From the NCBI GenBank assembly GCA_036924085.1, contig JAVGWX010000004.1, forward strand, positions 10,349,416-10,413,415: a DNA stretch of 64,000 nt, written 5' to 3'. Made by a program: the position numbers and the translations under genes. How positions within the stretch are numbered: the first letter of the stretch is position 1; each line of letters starts with the position of its first letter. Positions 1 to 11,659 of this stretch are shown here, piece after piece. The notes under the pieces are model-generated. The model was not told where the DNA came from, did not search any database, and was given only the letters and a program-made list of their open reading frames with translations. The DNA is from Ariolimax columbianus. Its lineage: Eukaryota; Mollusca; Gastropoda; Stylommatophora; Arionidae.

Positions 1-24
1 TAGAATTGTGGTAATGCCAGAAAG

Positions 25-913
25 GCTCAATAGAGCTATGGCAATGACATCAAGGACCTATAGAGCTAAGGCAATGACATCAAGGACCAATAGAGCTACG
101 GCAATGACATCAAGGACCAATAGAGCTACGGCAATGACATCAAGGACCAACAGCTACGGTAATGACATCAAGGACCAATAGAGCTAAGGCAATGACATCA
201 AGGACCAATAGAGCTAAGGCAATGACATCAAGGACCAATAGAGCTAAGGCAATGACATCAAGGACCAATAGAGCTAAGGCAATGACATCAAGGACCAATA
301 GAGCTAAGGCAATGACATCAAGGACCAATAGAGCTACAGCAATGACATCAAGGACCAATAGAGCTATGGCAATGACATCAAGGACCAACAGCTACGGTAA
401 TGACATCAAGGACCAATAGAGCTACAGCAATGACATCAAGGACCAATAGAGCTAAGGCAATGACATCGACCAATAGAGCTATGGCAATGACATCAAGGAC
501 CAACAGCTACGGTAATAACATCAAGGACCAATAGAGCTACAGCAATGACATCAAGGACCAATAGAGCTAAGGCAATGACATCGACCAATAGAGCCATGGC
601 AATGACATCAAGGACCAACAGCTACGGTAATGACATCAAGGACCAATAGAGCTACAGCAATGACATCAAGGACCAATAGAGCTATGGCAATGACATCAAG
701 GACCAATAGAGCTACATCAATGACATCAAGGACCAATAGAGCTAAGGCAATGACATCAAGGACCAATAGAGCTATGGTAATGACATCAAGGACCAATAGA
801 GCTATGGTAATGACATCAAGGACCAATAGAGCTAAGGCAATGACATCAAGGACCAATAGAGCTATGGCAATGACATCGACCAATAGAATTACGACAATGC
901 CAGCAAGCACTTG
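25..913. repeat. 30-bp minisatellite (~29 copies)
   Basis: Tandem array with core aatgacatcaaggaccaata followed by a variable gagctaNGGc segment, giving a 30-bp unit (10 codons). The array is therefore open in some frames on both strands (MTSRTNRAKA-type peptide repeats), and I regard these frames as artefacts. A block carrying a shortened unit (acatcgaccaatagagc) and a caacagctacgg junction recurs near 390, 505 and 620, so the array has a higher-order period of about 115 bp on top of the 30-bp unit. Confidence 0.95.
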
Positions 914-1257
914 GCTCAATCCATGTTAACTATGTCGTTAGTCACTCATTTAACTCATTGAAATTTAGCCCAGTGTTTCTTACTCATGTCTTCAGTCAAT
1001 CAAAATCATTTCAGCTTTTTGTGGGGCACAGACCTTCAACAAATTTGTGCAAATCGTGTCCTAAGCCAGCAGCTCTGACTTTGCACAAATCTTCCCTATT
1101 TCTATTATGTTTGTCTCCAGATCTCTTCTCTGTGTGAGGTTTGGTCTTGCTCTGCCTCATTTGCCCTGGGGATTCCAGAATAAAAACTGCATTTGTAGTT
1201 TTATCAGCTGTTTCCTTAATGTGCATCCTACCCTCATAATCCACTGATTTCTGGTTC

Positions 1258-1371
1258 TATCCAACATCTCCACATTAGTGTATCCAACATCTCCACATTA
1301 GTGTATCCAACATCTCCCTATTAGTGTATCCAACATCTCCCTATTAGTGTATCCAACAGCTCCATATTAGA
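1258..1371. repeat. 23-bp tandem repeat, 5 copies
   Basis: Five units of the type tatccaacatctccacatta plus gtg. The first two copies have ccacatta, the next two have ccctatta and the last is degenerate. The sequence from 914 to 1257 is ordinary AT-rich DNA without a recognisable gene. Confidence 0.9.
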
Positions 1372-1467
1372 TCTTATTGTTAAAAGCTTATTATAATACG
1401 AGTGAAACACACAAGCAGTTAATGTTTATAAATGTAGTATACCCGACATGCTAGCAAGTTAGCTTTT

Positions 1468-1698
1468 CAGTACAGTTATTAGTACATGTCTGAAGTGCCA
1501 AGGTTGTCAGTCCAGTGATTAGTACATGTCTGAAGTGCCAAGGCTTTCAGTCCAATGATTAGTACATGTTAAAGATGTCAAGGTTGTCAGTCCAGTGATT
1601 AGTACATGTCTGAAGTGCCAAGGTTGTCAGTCCAGTGATTAGTACATGTCTGAAGTGCCAAGTTTTCAGTCCAGTGATTAGTACATGTTAAAGATGTG
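1468..1698. repeat. 40-bp tandem repeat, ~5.7 copies
   Basis: The unit begins cagtccagtgattagtacat and continues with gtctgaagtgccaaggttgt. Starts at 1468, 1508, 1548, 1588 and 1628 show a strict 40-bp period. Two copies carry the variant gttaaagatgt in place of gtctgaagtgcc. Confidence 0.93.
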
Positions 1699-4600
1699 AA
1701 CATAAATATGAAGTGAATGAGCAGCCCTGAAATGATGAAACAGAAGTTTCAACAAATTAAATAAAATGTATTCTCCAAATTGCTTTGCCCACTCCAGATT
1801 TCAAGATCCTGAAGTACTTTTGTTTGTATATTTACACATGACCATCTTCTTCATATATCACAGAGTAATTTCTTCCATCAAATTAATTATGATAAATCTT
1901 TTAGATATTTTTTCTGCGTTATCTGTGCAAGCATCCCTTTAATCTGAGATTTTCTTTTCTTAGTAAGTACATCCAATTATTAGTTTCATTGAAATGATAT
2001 TCATAAAATGTTATTCTTGGCTTCCATACTACTCTCTTGAGTGATACCATTGTCTAATAAAGTTGACAAAATATTGCTCTCTGCATACATTTCATTGTTA
2101 AGACCTCCTGTTTTTATATAATTCCCCTCACCTCCTCCTCGTCAAGTCAATGACTAAGTCCTTTCTCTTTGCTGCCAAATTAGCTTTATCAAGACTTGAA
2201 AGTTTGCTGCGCCAATTTATAAATATTATTTGTAATGATGAGTTTTGCCATTATCTCCAATAACATCTTTTCTATTTTTAACTTTAATAACATTAAAGTC
2301 TTACCACTATCTTTATTAACTTGTCAGCTGTGTTTATATTCTTCAGATTGACTGTACCAACGCTACTAAGACTAAGTCCTTGTCTTATTATTTATTCTCA
2401 GTAACATTTTGCTCTTTATTATTGTTCACTATAATTTCATTATTTTAGTGAATTCCAACTCTGTATATTACCTTCAGTGACATATTGCACCAGTTTAAAC
2501 TTGTGAAGGTTTCTACAACTATCCTATGTGTGGGTGTCAGTGTATGATTCATCTTTTGAAGTGCTTAAACATGATGTAGTGTATCATGTGAAGTTAACAG
2601 TATGCTGATATGTCATTTAATATTACTCATTAGTCTAAATCTGATAGTCTACTGAGAAATGAATGAATATCAGTAAATTGTAGGTTATTCATCAACAATT
2701 ACTAAAACTGTAAAATATTGATTTAATGTGGATTGTGAAACAAATGAAGCCATCTCGAGAATGGTCTGACATTTAACTGTGAAGAAATAAGCAGGCATCG
2801 TGAAGTATCTCTTACTAAGAGCATAACGCAGTTAGTAGGTAGTTCAAGACTAAGAGTAAGTTAGTGGGTTTACTTGACATGCATGCGTGTATGTTGATGT
2901 TACACTGATCTTTCGTGGTAAAGTGTTACTGCACTTAACATTAGTAAACTATATATCGGCAAATAGGTTCAATCTATAACCGGTCCACCCACAATATTCA
3001 CCAACAGATTTATTTATAGAAATTGAACAATTTTATTGAACAAGTATAGACTTTAGAGCATGCAAGCCATGATGAAGTCCAGACAATCACTGAATCAGGA
3101 TGTACAATTACAACTTATACTATACACTTGCTGAGCTAGTTTGTTATTCCGTAACGTGAAGTTGGTTATCAAAGCTGCTAGCCAACTGGGCTAGACTACT
3201 GCGAGCAAAGCAAGGAAAGTGAAAAGAAGACAAAATAAAACTGTCCTTCACGCGATTCCTTCGTACTGTAAACCTGTCAAACTGATAAAGCCAGCGAGAG
3301 GGGGAACACACTTAATAAAGTCACATATCTTCGTTGTATTACCAACACATTAAAACACGTTGAAACCATCATAAAGATAACTGATAAACGACATACAATT
3401 ATTGGCAGGCGTGTATCAGTGGCAGGTGAACGGAGATGTTTGATACAGCTGAACAGATATCATTATTACAAACAGTCAGACAGTCAGCTCGGATGCTGTC
3501 AAATCAGACGAAATTGCTCGGTCAATATCAACAAAGAAATACGGACTAACTACAGGCTAGATCTGGTTCACATTTACTATATATACTCTGCAAACTGTAA
3601 CTTGAAAACCTGCAACTCACCTTGTGGAAGTGGTAAACAGGGTTGAAGTAATATGCTATAATTGTGAGGCAAGTATCCAACTGCTGGCGTTTCCTTCTGC
3701 TCCAAAGCTTTGCTTGCTTCTCCAGTTTAGTTTTCGCGTTGTGACCTACTGGGGCAGACTTCGCCGACAGTTCTACCTCCCGCGGATGGATACTAATAAA
3801 ATGTATTCACAAAGAAATAAGGCTACTCAAACTTCAATACGTTTTAACACCAGCAATATCTTCTAAATAGTGTCTACCTTATTTATTAATATGAAACAAA
3901 TATATTACAGCAAACTAAAGATTGAATGGTCGTGTCGTAGCGAGTGTTACCCGAGGAGGTAAATATAAGAGCCAAGTGCAGACAAAATAGATGGTCTAGT
4001 GCTTGTTGTGTCTCAGTTGTCATAGGTTGAAGAAAGCAGAGAGGACACAACGTTGCAGAGCCATACAACTTATCGTTTCAAGGACAATAATATTTTAACA
4101 GTGAATTACAGTGGACAATGGCGTGAAGAAAGTACATGATTAGAAAACAGCGTTAGAGAATGTGTATAGGAAACCATCTATTAAGCAATCCGTAGCTCAA
4201 ATTGATTGTCAAAATGTATACAAATTTAAAATATTTGGACAAGGAAGAAAACGAGGATGTCATAAAGACACTAGGATTTGAGAAAGACTTCAGCTCGAAT
4301 GAAAACCAAAGGCCAATGGTAAACAGTGGTAAGTTGATTCGCATATTCGTTAAAATAGAGATGGTATTGAGAAGAATTATTATCCAGAGATGAGATATCA
4401 ACAGTACAGAAATAAAACGTGAAACCACCTAGAAAGAATATAACAATGTCAAATTAATAATAATAATTGGGGGAGGGGGGAGGCGGCATCGCTGCTAGAG
4501 TAATGCACGAATTCAATGAGCTATCACGTACTATAAAGAAGTAACTCATGAACGATGGGTAGGAATATTGATTCGAAAACAACTCGAAAAATGTGTGTGT

Positions 4601-5019
4601 GGTTATTGGCTACAAATTGATCGACAAATGCTGTCGAAATTGAGGGCTAAGCCATTTTATTCTATATTGACATTCTGGAAAAAGTGGCAACAACTCAAGA
4701 GCATGATGACGAAGAAATAGAAGCATATTATGAGCACTTACGGCAAATCCTCAAACTATTCAAGTCTGCTCATCATCAGATGAGAATGAAGACTAATCAG
4801 TTTCGGAGAAAAAATGCTCAACAAAACCTCACCTCACGCCCTCGTTACTGATCCCAGAAACAGGCTGTTTTACAGCAGCCTGGACAAAGAGGTAGTGAAC
4901 GACATTCTAATCCCCATAGTGATTAGCGTACTTTGGAGCTATGCATCGCACTACAACCAGGACGAAATTCGTCCACATTATCAAGTACGCCTCCTGATGT
5001 TAGAAAGTTACTGTAACCA
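1699..5019. other. AT-rich intergenic DNA, no gene recognised
   Basis: I find no protein motif, RNA gene or tandem array in this stretch. Short open frames exist (for example 3419-3646, 3624-3866 and 4202-4393 on the plus strand), but they show no recognisable domain and no obvious coding bias. Around 4468 there is a short G-rich run next to an imperfect taa repeat. Confidence 0.6.
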
Positions 5020-5352
5020 GCTACCAGCGCATAAACTGCAGCGGTCACCGACCCATAGCTGATTGTTGGCGTCAGGGCCAGCGAACCAGCTCTGCGTCAA
5101 GACCCTTCTACACCTCCACGCGGTGATACTAGATACCAATCTGCAACAGAGCAGACTGGCTAGGTAGAAGGGATCGAAGAGGGAGGGCAACCCGGTACTC
5201 AAAAATGTTTGCTGAAGTCGGATGTGTTGGACCGAAAGGTGCAAATATCATAGTCAAGGTGTAAACCACGACGCATTGCATTCCGTTCTCTGGACTACAC
5301 TCCGCTACTTGCAAACCTTTTTTGCAGGGCTTGGAAGCGGGAGATTGGGAAC
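5020..5352 (+). mobile_element. SINE-A copy 1 (5'-eroded)
   Basis: This is a copy of a ~340-bp interspersed element with six good copies in this window (also 5515, 9600, 10311, 17054, 44183). Shared landmarks in order are a ctgcag(t/c)ggt...gaccca head, a gacccttctacacctccacg block, a cagactggcta block, ctgaagtcggatgtgttgga, gaaaggtgcaaatatc and attccgttctctggactaca, ending in gcgggagattgngaacg. This copy lacks the usual gggatcaagatgctgag start and has no GAA tail. Instead its 3' terminal segment is repeated in tandem immediately downstream. It is non-coding; short frames across it are repeat-derived. Confidence 0.8.
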
Positions 5353-5514
5353 GTTCAGGGCTTGGTAACTGGAGGTTGAGAGCGTTCAGGGCTTGGAGGC
5401 GGGAGGTTGAGAACGTTCAGGGCATGGAGGCGGGAGGTTGAGAACGTTCAGGGCTTGGTGGCGGGAGGTTGAGAACGTTCAGGGCTTGGTTGCGGGAGCT
5501 TGAGAGCGTTCAGG
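5335..5514. repeat. 31-bp tandem repeat derived from the SINE-A 3' end
   Basis: The units have the form gttcagggcttgg followed by N2-3 gcgggaggttgagaac. Starts at 5353, 5384 and 5415 fix a 31-bp period. The unit is the 3' terminus of SINE-A itself (cagggcttggtagcgggaga ttgagaacg in intact copies), so the array arose by amplification of the element's end. The array resumes at about 5921-5985 after a second SINE-A copy that split it. Confidence 0.88.
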
Positions 5515-5918
5515 AGGGATCAAGATGCTGAGCAGCACATGAGCTGCAGTGGTTAGTGACCCGTAGCTGACTGCTAGCGTCAGGGCCTGCGAACCATAGC
5601 TGCCAAGACCCTTCTACACCCCCACGCGGTGATCCTGGATAACAGGCTGCAGCAGGGCAGACTGGCTAAGGAGAAGGGACGGAAGAGGGGATGCTTACAC
5701 GGTACTCAAAAAATGCTTGCTGAAGTCGGAGTGTTGGACTGAAAGGTGCAAATATCGCAGCCAAGCTGTAAACTACGACACAACGCATTCCGTTCTCTGG
5801 ACTACATTCTGCTACTTACCCTTTCAGGGTTTGGTAGTGGGAGATTGAGAACGAAGAAGAAGAAGAAGAAGAAGAAGAAGAAGAAGAAGAAGAAGAAGAA
5901 GAAGAAGAAGAAGAAGAA
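5515..5918 (+). mobile_element. SINE-A copy 2 with long (GAA)n tail, nested in the 31-bp array
   Basis: This is a full-length copy starting gggatcaagatgctgagcag and ending in about 70 bp of GAA repeat (5850-5918). It is flanked by the perfect 13-bp duplication gagagcgttcagg at 5502-5514 and 5919-5931, which I read as the target-site duplication. The target was the 31-bp array derived from the neighbouring SINE-A copy, so one SINE landed in the amplified tail of another. The open frame through the GAA tract encodes only poly-Lys and is not a gene. Confidence 0.9.
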
Positions 5919-5985
5919 GAGAGCGTTCAGGGCTTGGTAACTGGAGGTTGAGAACGTTCAGGGTTTGATAGCGGGAGATTGTGAA

Positions 5986-6429
5986 CGAACGAAGAAGAAG
6001 TAATCAGCTACCAAAGAATCGGCGACAAGAGTTCTCCACACAGGACGAGGACATTGGAACGACACCAACAACAACTTCACATAGTAATGGGAGATATGAA
6101 CTCCAGAACAAGTTAAGAAAAATTCAAGAAAATTGTAATGTAATTTGTATTAGGAGCAAGAAATAACTGAGGGGATAGACGTAAACATTCTTGTGAAGAA
6201 AATCATTGAGTGTTCTGTAACAGTTATTTGTCTTCACGAAACGCATGTAAGCTGTCTTGGGTCGTCTGTCCCAGCTGTGTCAATGTCTTCAGTGTCCTTT
6301 GTTTTTGCATCGAGCTTCCGCTTCAATATGTGTTTTGATTACTCTCTACTTCTCTTACTCTGTGGCTTCCATAACACAGCCTGTAATGAATATAATATAA
6401 TTTTTTTTTCCTGATTGCGTTTCATGCCC
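5986..6429. other. No feature recognised
   Basis: The segment follows the split 31-bp array and precedes a LINE remnant. No conserved protein motif, tandem repeat or tRNA-like box is visible. Confidence 0.5.
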
Positions 6430-7310
6430 AATTTCAAGTTCATCATCATCATGTTCTATCCACTCGTGTCGTTAGACGGCGTGAGGAGATGTAGTTTTCT
6501 GTCGTGTGCCATCTTTGTCGCCGATGTTGTTGTCATTCCGTGATTCTTCAGTGTCTCACTGACGCCATCTATCCATCATTTTCGTGGTCGGCTCTTGCTC
6601 TGCAACCCTGATGTCTGGTATTGTAGATACTTGCAGCTGGTAGCTTTGGTTGCATTCTTGTCAGGTTCCGAACTATTTTATTTTCTGTCACTCCATGTAT
6701 TCCATGCACGGTGTTGTGCCCACCGTTTGTCTGATTACTTCGTTTCGTACTATGTCCAGACTTGTGACTCCGACAGCATTGTGACCCCGACAGCCTTGTG
6801 ACCCCGACAGCCTTTCTCAAACACCTCATTTCACATACCATGATTTTTATTTCTTGTGCTTTGGTGAGAATCCATGTATGGCAGTGATAGCAGATAGTTT
6901 GTATAAAATACTATTTATCAGCTGTCTCTCTGTCTTTATTGGAATGTGTTTGTATCTTAGTAACGGTGAGAGCTGATATAAAACTGCATTAGCTTTCTGT
7001 GTTCTTGATTCTACCTCTCTATCGTGTGTCTTCTATCTTGTGTGAACTCTCTGTCCAAGTATTTGAATTCACTGTAGTTCTGTACTTTTTACCTGTATAT
7101 TTAGTGTTTCCTCTATTCTACTGATTGTCATTGTCTCAGTCTTTGCTGTACTAATAATCATATTATATATTTATATCGCAATCATTGTCAAGGGTATTAA
7201 GATGCTCTTGGGGGTTTTGTTCATTTGAATGAAATATACTCTGATCATCTGCAAAAAGGAGCTCGTTCATTGTGATGGTTTCTGGTTTTGCTTCAGTTGT
7301 TTATTCCAAG
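6430..7310 (-). mobile_element. LINE remnant: RT motif C to C-terminus, (ATG)n tail
   Basis: Read on the minus strand, the segment begins with an RT catalytic motif, ELLFADDQSIFHSN (plus-strand ~7235-7277). It continues through a degenerate thumb region to CEMRCLRKAVGVTR, then RQTVGTTPCMEYMERQKIK, LTRMQPKLPAASIYNTR and a terminal DGVSETLKNHG segment. This order (FADDQ motif, thumb, basic C-terminus) is typical of APE-type non-LTR reverse transcriptases. Several stops and frameshifts interrupt it, so it is dead. The 3' end on this strand runs into a short ATG/GAT repeat (plus-strand tcatcatcatcatg at 6443-6456), the likely element tail. The RT region upstream of motif C is missing. Confidence 0.72.
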
Positions 7311-7589
7311 CTATCCCCCCTCCCTTTCCATATGAGATTCCACTGTTGTCTGTGTGAAATGTTTGACATTAGAAGGAAATAAACAAACGGGAGTCGAGTC
7401 AAACTACATTTCTGTAATAAGTATCGCTACGAGTATTGTTTGGAACATAATAGTCAAACTTCACTTTCCACTGTACGTCGACTAGTGTCTCTAATCTGCA
7501 AGTCCCATCTGACTCAATCAGACACACCACGGCCATCTTACACATCTGGTTATTCTGTTAGGCTTGGTCGTGAGAATGCTTTCTGTTCA

Positions 7590-8215
7590 TTTTCCAGTTC
7601 TCACCTAATCTCTAGCTGTACTGGTTATTGCGATGTGCTTTGTCATATATGTGTGCATGTTTGCGGTTCTAATTTAATCTCTAGTTGTATCGGTAGGTGC
7701 AGTGTTGTTTTCCCTGTGCCTCTAATCTCTAATTTTATGGGTCAGTATCGTGTTGTTTATTGTTCTAATCTAATCTATAATTGAATCGGTCAGTGTCGTG
7801 TTGTTTGTTGTTCTAATCTAATATCTCTAATTGTATCGGTCAGTATCGTGTTGTTTATTGTTCTAATCTAATCTATAATTGTATCTGTCAGTGTCGTGTT
7901 GTTTGTTGTTCTAATCTAATCTCTAATTTGTATTGATAAGTTTCGCGTTGTTTATTGTTCTAATATAATATCTAATTGTTTTTGTCAGTGTCGTGTTGTT
8001 TGTCCTTTGCCTCTAATCTCTTTGTCCTTTGCCTCTAATCTCTAATTGTATTGGCCAGTGTTATGTTGTTTATTCTTGCCTCTGTCTAATTGTATTGGCC
8101 AGTGCCGTGCTGTTTGTCCTTTGCCTCTAACCTCTAATTGTATTGGTCAGTGTTATGTTATTCATTCTTGCCTACAATCTCTAATTGTATTGGTCAGTGT
8201 CGTGTTGCTTGTCTC
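7590..8215. repeat. ~48-bp minisatellite, ~13 diverged copies
   Basis: The unit has the form tctctaattgtattggtcag then tgtcgtgttgtttgttgttctaatctaa. Copies differ by indels of a few bases and by g/c in the tcggtcagt segment. The array starts about 280 bp upstream (in LINE orientation) of the RT remnant at 6430-7310, but I could not show that the unit derives from RT sequence. Confidence 0.85.
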
Positions 8216-9583
8216 ATATCTATGTTCGTGTTACATATGCTCATCTAAGCGAAGAGGGGATGGACAATGGTACATTAATTTGCACAATTTTACACGAAAA
8301 CAGAAACAGTTTAAAAAAAATAAATTATATCGAAAATAAAACAAGAATTAAAAACTCTGGAACATGCTTTTTTGAGAAACTTTGTGTCGTTTAACAAACG
8401 GACCAGACAAGCAGAATACAGCCAATACTTAATCAAATTAATTATATTTTTAAAGTTGTTTTTCATTCAAAATGCACTAAAAAGTAAACAATAATCCAGT
8501 TCTATTAACTTAGCTAGCTTGACTTTTATGTCTTGCGCCAATGTCATTATGTTTCATCACAATTATATGGAATCAAATCGTGCGGAAATGAATACTTCCT
8601 ATATTTATGCCAAATATATGTTTAAACAGTTTCACGTGACGATTCTCACAAATATTACATATTTGTCTTTCCACTTACATTGCAAACATTCAGCGTCCAA
8701 GCCGTTATTCCATATTTGTGATGAAACATAATGAGTGATTGTTGTAAGTCATGGAAGTCAACCTGACTTCATTGAATTGAATTATTGTGTACTGTTTAGT
8801 GCATTTTGAAATACAAGCGTTTACAATTTTTTATTGTTTATTTAACAATTTCTTTGTCTTTCGGAAATGTGAAATCTTTCTTATATAAAATTATATTTTA
8901 ATATTATATTATTATATCACTCACTCACGTGCGTCTGTAATATTATAAAACACACATACGTCCACACATAGGCCTTCCTACTCACGTACACACACACACT
9001 CGTACGTACATTCACACATATGCACATACACACAAACATACATTCGTTTGCACATGAGTACACAGATCAAAAACAATTAGTCAATTTGCTATAATTATTC
9101 CAATATTGTCCACAAAATATCACGAAAGTGTATTGTCACCGGGTTTGAAAGTTTAAACACTCCAGCGAATAGGGAATTGCTTTTAAATGCAAGATTTTTT
9201 ACGCTAACTAACAAGTGAACTTAAATTAAAAGCGTTTAAATTAACAAGAGGAAAAGTGTTGTGCGCGGATGGAGGGACGCTTGATTCTCAAGAAACAAAA
9301 ATGCGAAACTGTCGGGTTTCAAATCCCAGAGGTTTCGAACGACTAGTCATTGAGATTGGCGGAAAAACACAGATATCACGTGAACACTGCACGTTAAAAA
9401 AAAGAAAAAAAAAAGAACAACAAACTGGCAGTTGAAAATCGATAAGAGTAGGCTGTTAGCCTGTGACAGGGACACATTTTAACAATATTGTCCCAAATAT
9501 ATAATTAACGTTTATTGTCGTTGGGTTTTTACCTTTCCTGAAAGTTTGATCTGTCTAGAGTATCGGCAAGTGTCCGTATTTTC
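8216..9583. other. AT-rich spacer with a CA-rich patch
   Basis: No gene is recognised. Positions 8950-9060 hold a degenerate cacaca/tacaca micro-satellite with cgtac interruptions. A 13-nt A-rich stretch with single g interruption lies near 9396-9416. Confidence 0.55.
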
Positions 9584-9599
9584 AAATGTAAGATTTGAC

Positions 9600-9971
9600 T
9601 TGGCTTGGCTAGGTTTGGCTTAGCTTGGCTTCGTTCTCAATCTCCCGCTACCAAGCCCTGACACGGGCCTAAGTAGCAGAATGTAGTCCAGAGAACGGAA
9701 TGCGTTGTGTCGTAGATTACAGCTTGACTGCGATATTTGCACCTTTCAGTCCAACACATCCGACTTCAGCAATCATTTTTTGAGTACTGGGTTAGCATTC
9801 CCTCTTCAATCCCTTCTCCTTAGCCAGTCTGCTCTGTTGCAGCCTGTTATCCAGGATCACCGCGTGGAGGTGTAGAAGGGTCTTGGCAGCTCTGGTTCGC
9901 TGGCCCTGACCATAGTCTACTATGGGTCGCTGACCGCTGCAGCTCATGCGCTGCTCAGCATCTTGATCCCT
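9600..9971 (-). mobile_element. SINE-A copy 3, AAGCC-type tail, with TSD
   Basis: This is a complete copy on the minus strand: the gggatcaagatgctgagcag start lies at the right edge and the attccgttctctggactaca and gagattgagaacgaa 3' segment at the left. The tail is not GAA but a degenerate pentanucleotide (aagccaagctaagcc on the element strand). Flanks aaatgtaagatttgac (9584-9599) and aaatgtaaaatttgac (9972-9987) match at 15 of 16 positions and are the likely target-site duplication. Confidence 0.9.
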
Positions 9972-10310
9972 AAATGTAAAATTTGACACTAGCAAGTGAA
10001 GTTAAATAAAACGTGTTTAATAAAATGAAAACGGTTGTCACATGAATCATGTCGTAAAGGCGCGAGTCTGGACGGTTGAGCATGTGGTATGCAGCCTCAC
10101 CGTGTCAAACTAACATAACTCATCACACGGTAGCGCCGTCTACTTCTCCTGGGAAAGTTTTAAAATATCGTTAAGCTTGACCGTGATGCATTGTCACCGA
10201 TCACAAAATATATTATATTAGGTTTACGAATATTATCGAAAGGCATTAAAAATGATTTATGAACTTACGTGCATGAACTATTGCATGTGCGTTCGTTATA
10301 TACCATGAAT

Positions 10311-10638
10311 GGGATCAAGATGCTGAGCAGCGCATGAACTGCAGTGGTCAGCGACCCATAGCTGACTGCTAGCGTCAGGGCCAGCGAAACAAAGCTGGAT
10401 AACAGACTGCAGCAGGGCAGACTGGCTAAGAAGAAGGGATCGAAGAGGGAATGCTAACCCGGTACTAAACAAATGGTTGCTGAAGTCGGATGTGTTGGAC
10501 TGAAAGGTGCAAATATCGCAGTCAAGCTGTAAACTACGACACAACGCATTCCGTTCTCTGGACTACATTCTGCTACTTAAGCCCTTTTAGGGCTTGGTAG
10601 CGGGAGATTGAGAACGAACGAAGCCAAGCCAAGCCATT
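10311..10638 (+). mobile_element. SINE-A copy 4, AAGCC-type tail, with TSD
   Basis: This copy starts gggatcaagatgctgagcag and lacks an internal ~40-bp block between the gccagcgaa and ggataacag landmarks. It ends gagattgagaacgaacg followed by aagccaagccaagcc. The 10-bp direct repeat taccatgaat at 10301-10310 and 10639-10648 is the likely target-site duplication. The same AAGCC tail occurs on copy 3, 340 bp away, which defines a tail subfamily distinct from the GAA-tailed copies. Confidence 0.9.
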
Positions 10639-10974
10639 TACCATGAATTAGTTTATTTTAACCCTAAAACTGAGACGGAAGTTGTCTTACCAACAAGGTA
10701 CTTTGGTGACTTGACATTGCTGTTCCGCTTTAAGTTCACACATAAAGAATAAAACATCTAGATCATTTGTGGACTGGTTTGTTTTGTAGGTCAGGAACAT
10801 ATGTGCTGCCATGGGACCGGGTATGTTGGGGATTCCTCTTTCTCATTCGTCTCCGTTGTTCGTATCACCGTCTCCACCATGGATTTGTCTTTATTAGGGG
10901 GCCGTGTAACGCGTCTGGAGGCCCAGTCCATCCGTTTTCAGCATGCATTTTTTTAATGCAACGACAACCGCAAG

Positions 10975-11216
10975 GACACGTGCTTCCTGCCACATAAATG
11001 ACAACATAAATCGCACGTGTACTTCCTGCACATAAATGACTACATAAAGCGCACGTGCACTTCCTGGACATAAATGACAACATAAAGCACACGTGCACTT
11101 CCTGCCACATAAATGACAACATAAAGCACACATGGACTTCCTGTCACATACATGACTACATAAAGAGCACATGGACTTCCTGCCACATAAATGACAACCA
11201 CACGATCGCGTGGACT
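10975..11216. repeat. ~38-41-bp minisatellite, ~6 copies
   Basis: Units have the form cacgtgcacttcctgccaca followed by taaatgacaacataaagca. Copies vary in the cacgtgcac/cacatggac segment and by small indels. Minus-strand open frames across it encode only the repeat. Confidence 0.87.
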
Positions 11217-11398
11217 TCCTGTTAACGGATCAATAGTTTGGTAGCCCTTGCTTCTTAAAAATTAATTTTGTAAAAAAGGTGTTGGGTTGGTGGGATGTGT
11301 GTTCAGATGACACTACTTTATTGTGAAATGTCTGTAGCAATTGTTGTCCCATAGCTATCTGAACACGGGGTTAGACAAGTGTGTAATTTTAACAAAGC

Positions 11399-11612
11399 AA
11401 GTCCCATAGCAGAAACTGCGTCGAGGATAAAGTGTTATAGGCTTCATTGTGTGAAGTCACAGCTCGCGTGAGGTGGGGTGACCAGTTCCCTTCCTCGCTG
11501 ACTTTCTTTCTCTAACGGTAAGTCAGGTACCAATTTACAAATGAGCCCCTATACAGATGGGTCGACTGAAACGTGTTTGTAGTCAGTGGTCCAGCACTCC
11601 ACTAATCAGAAT
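11399..11612 (-). mobile_element. SINE-B copy 1 (dispersed repeat)
   Basis: This segment aligns by eye with 24961-25197: cagcaga(a/g)actg, gtg(a/g)gntggggtg(a/g)ccagtt, cccttcct, and gggtcgactgaa(a/g)cgtg occur in the same order. In the 24961 copy the right end has tRNA-like promoter boxes on the minus strand, so I orient both that way. Here the tRNA-like head is degenerate (only agtggtccagcactccactaatcag-like remains). Confidence 0.6.
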
Positions 11613-11659
11613 ATGTGTTGTCATTGTGTGTTTTATTGAGAGTTTTGTGTGTCTGGTGG

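Noticed and set aside
5746..5940. Lys-rich protein frame
   Set aside because: It is the GAA tail of a SINE-A copy.
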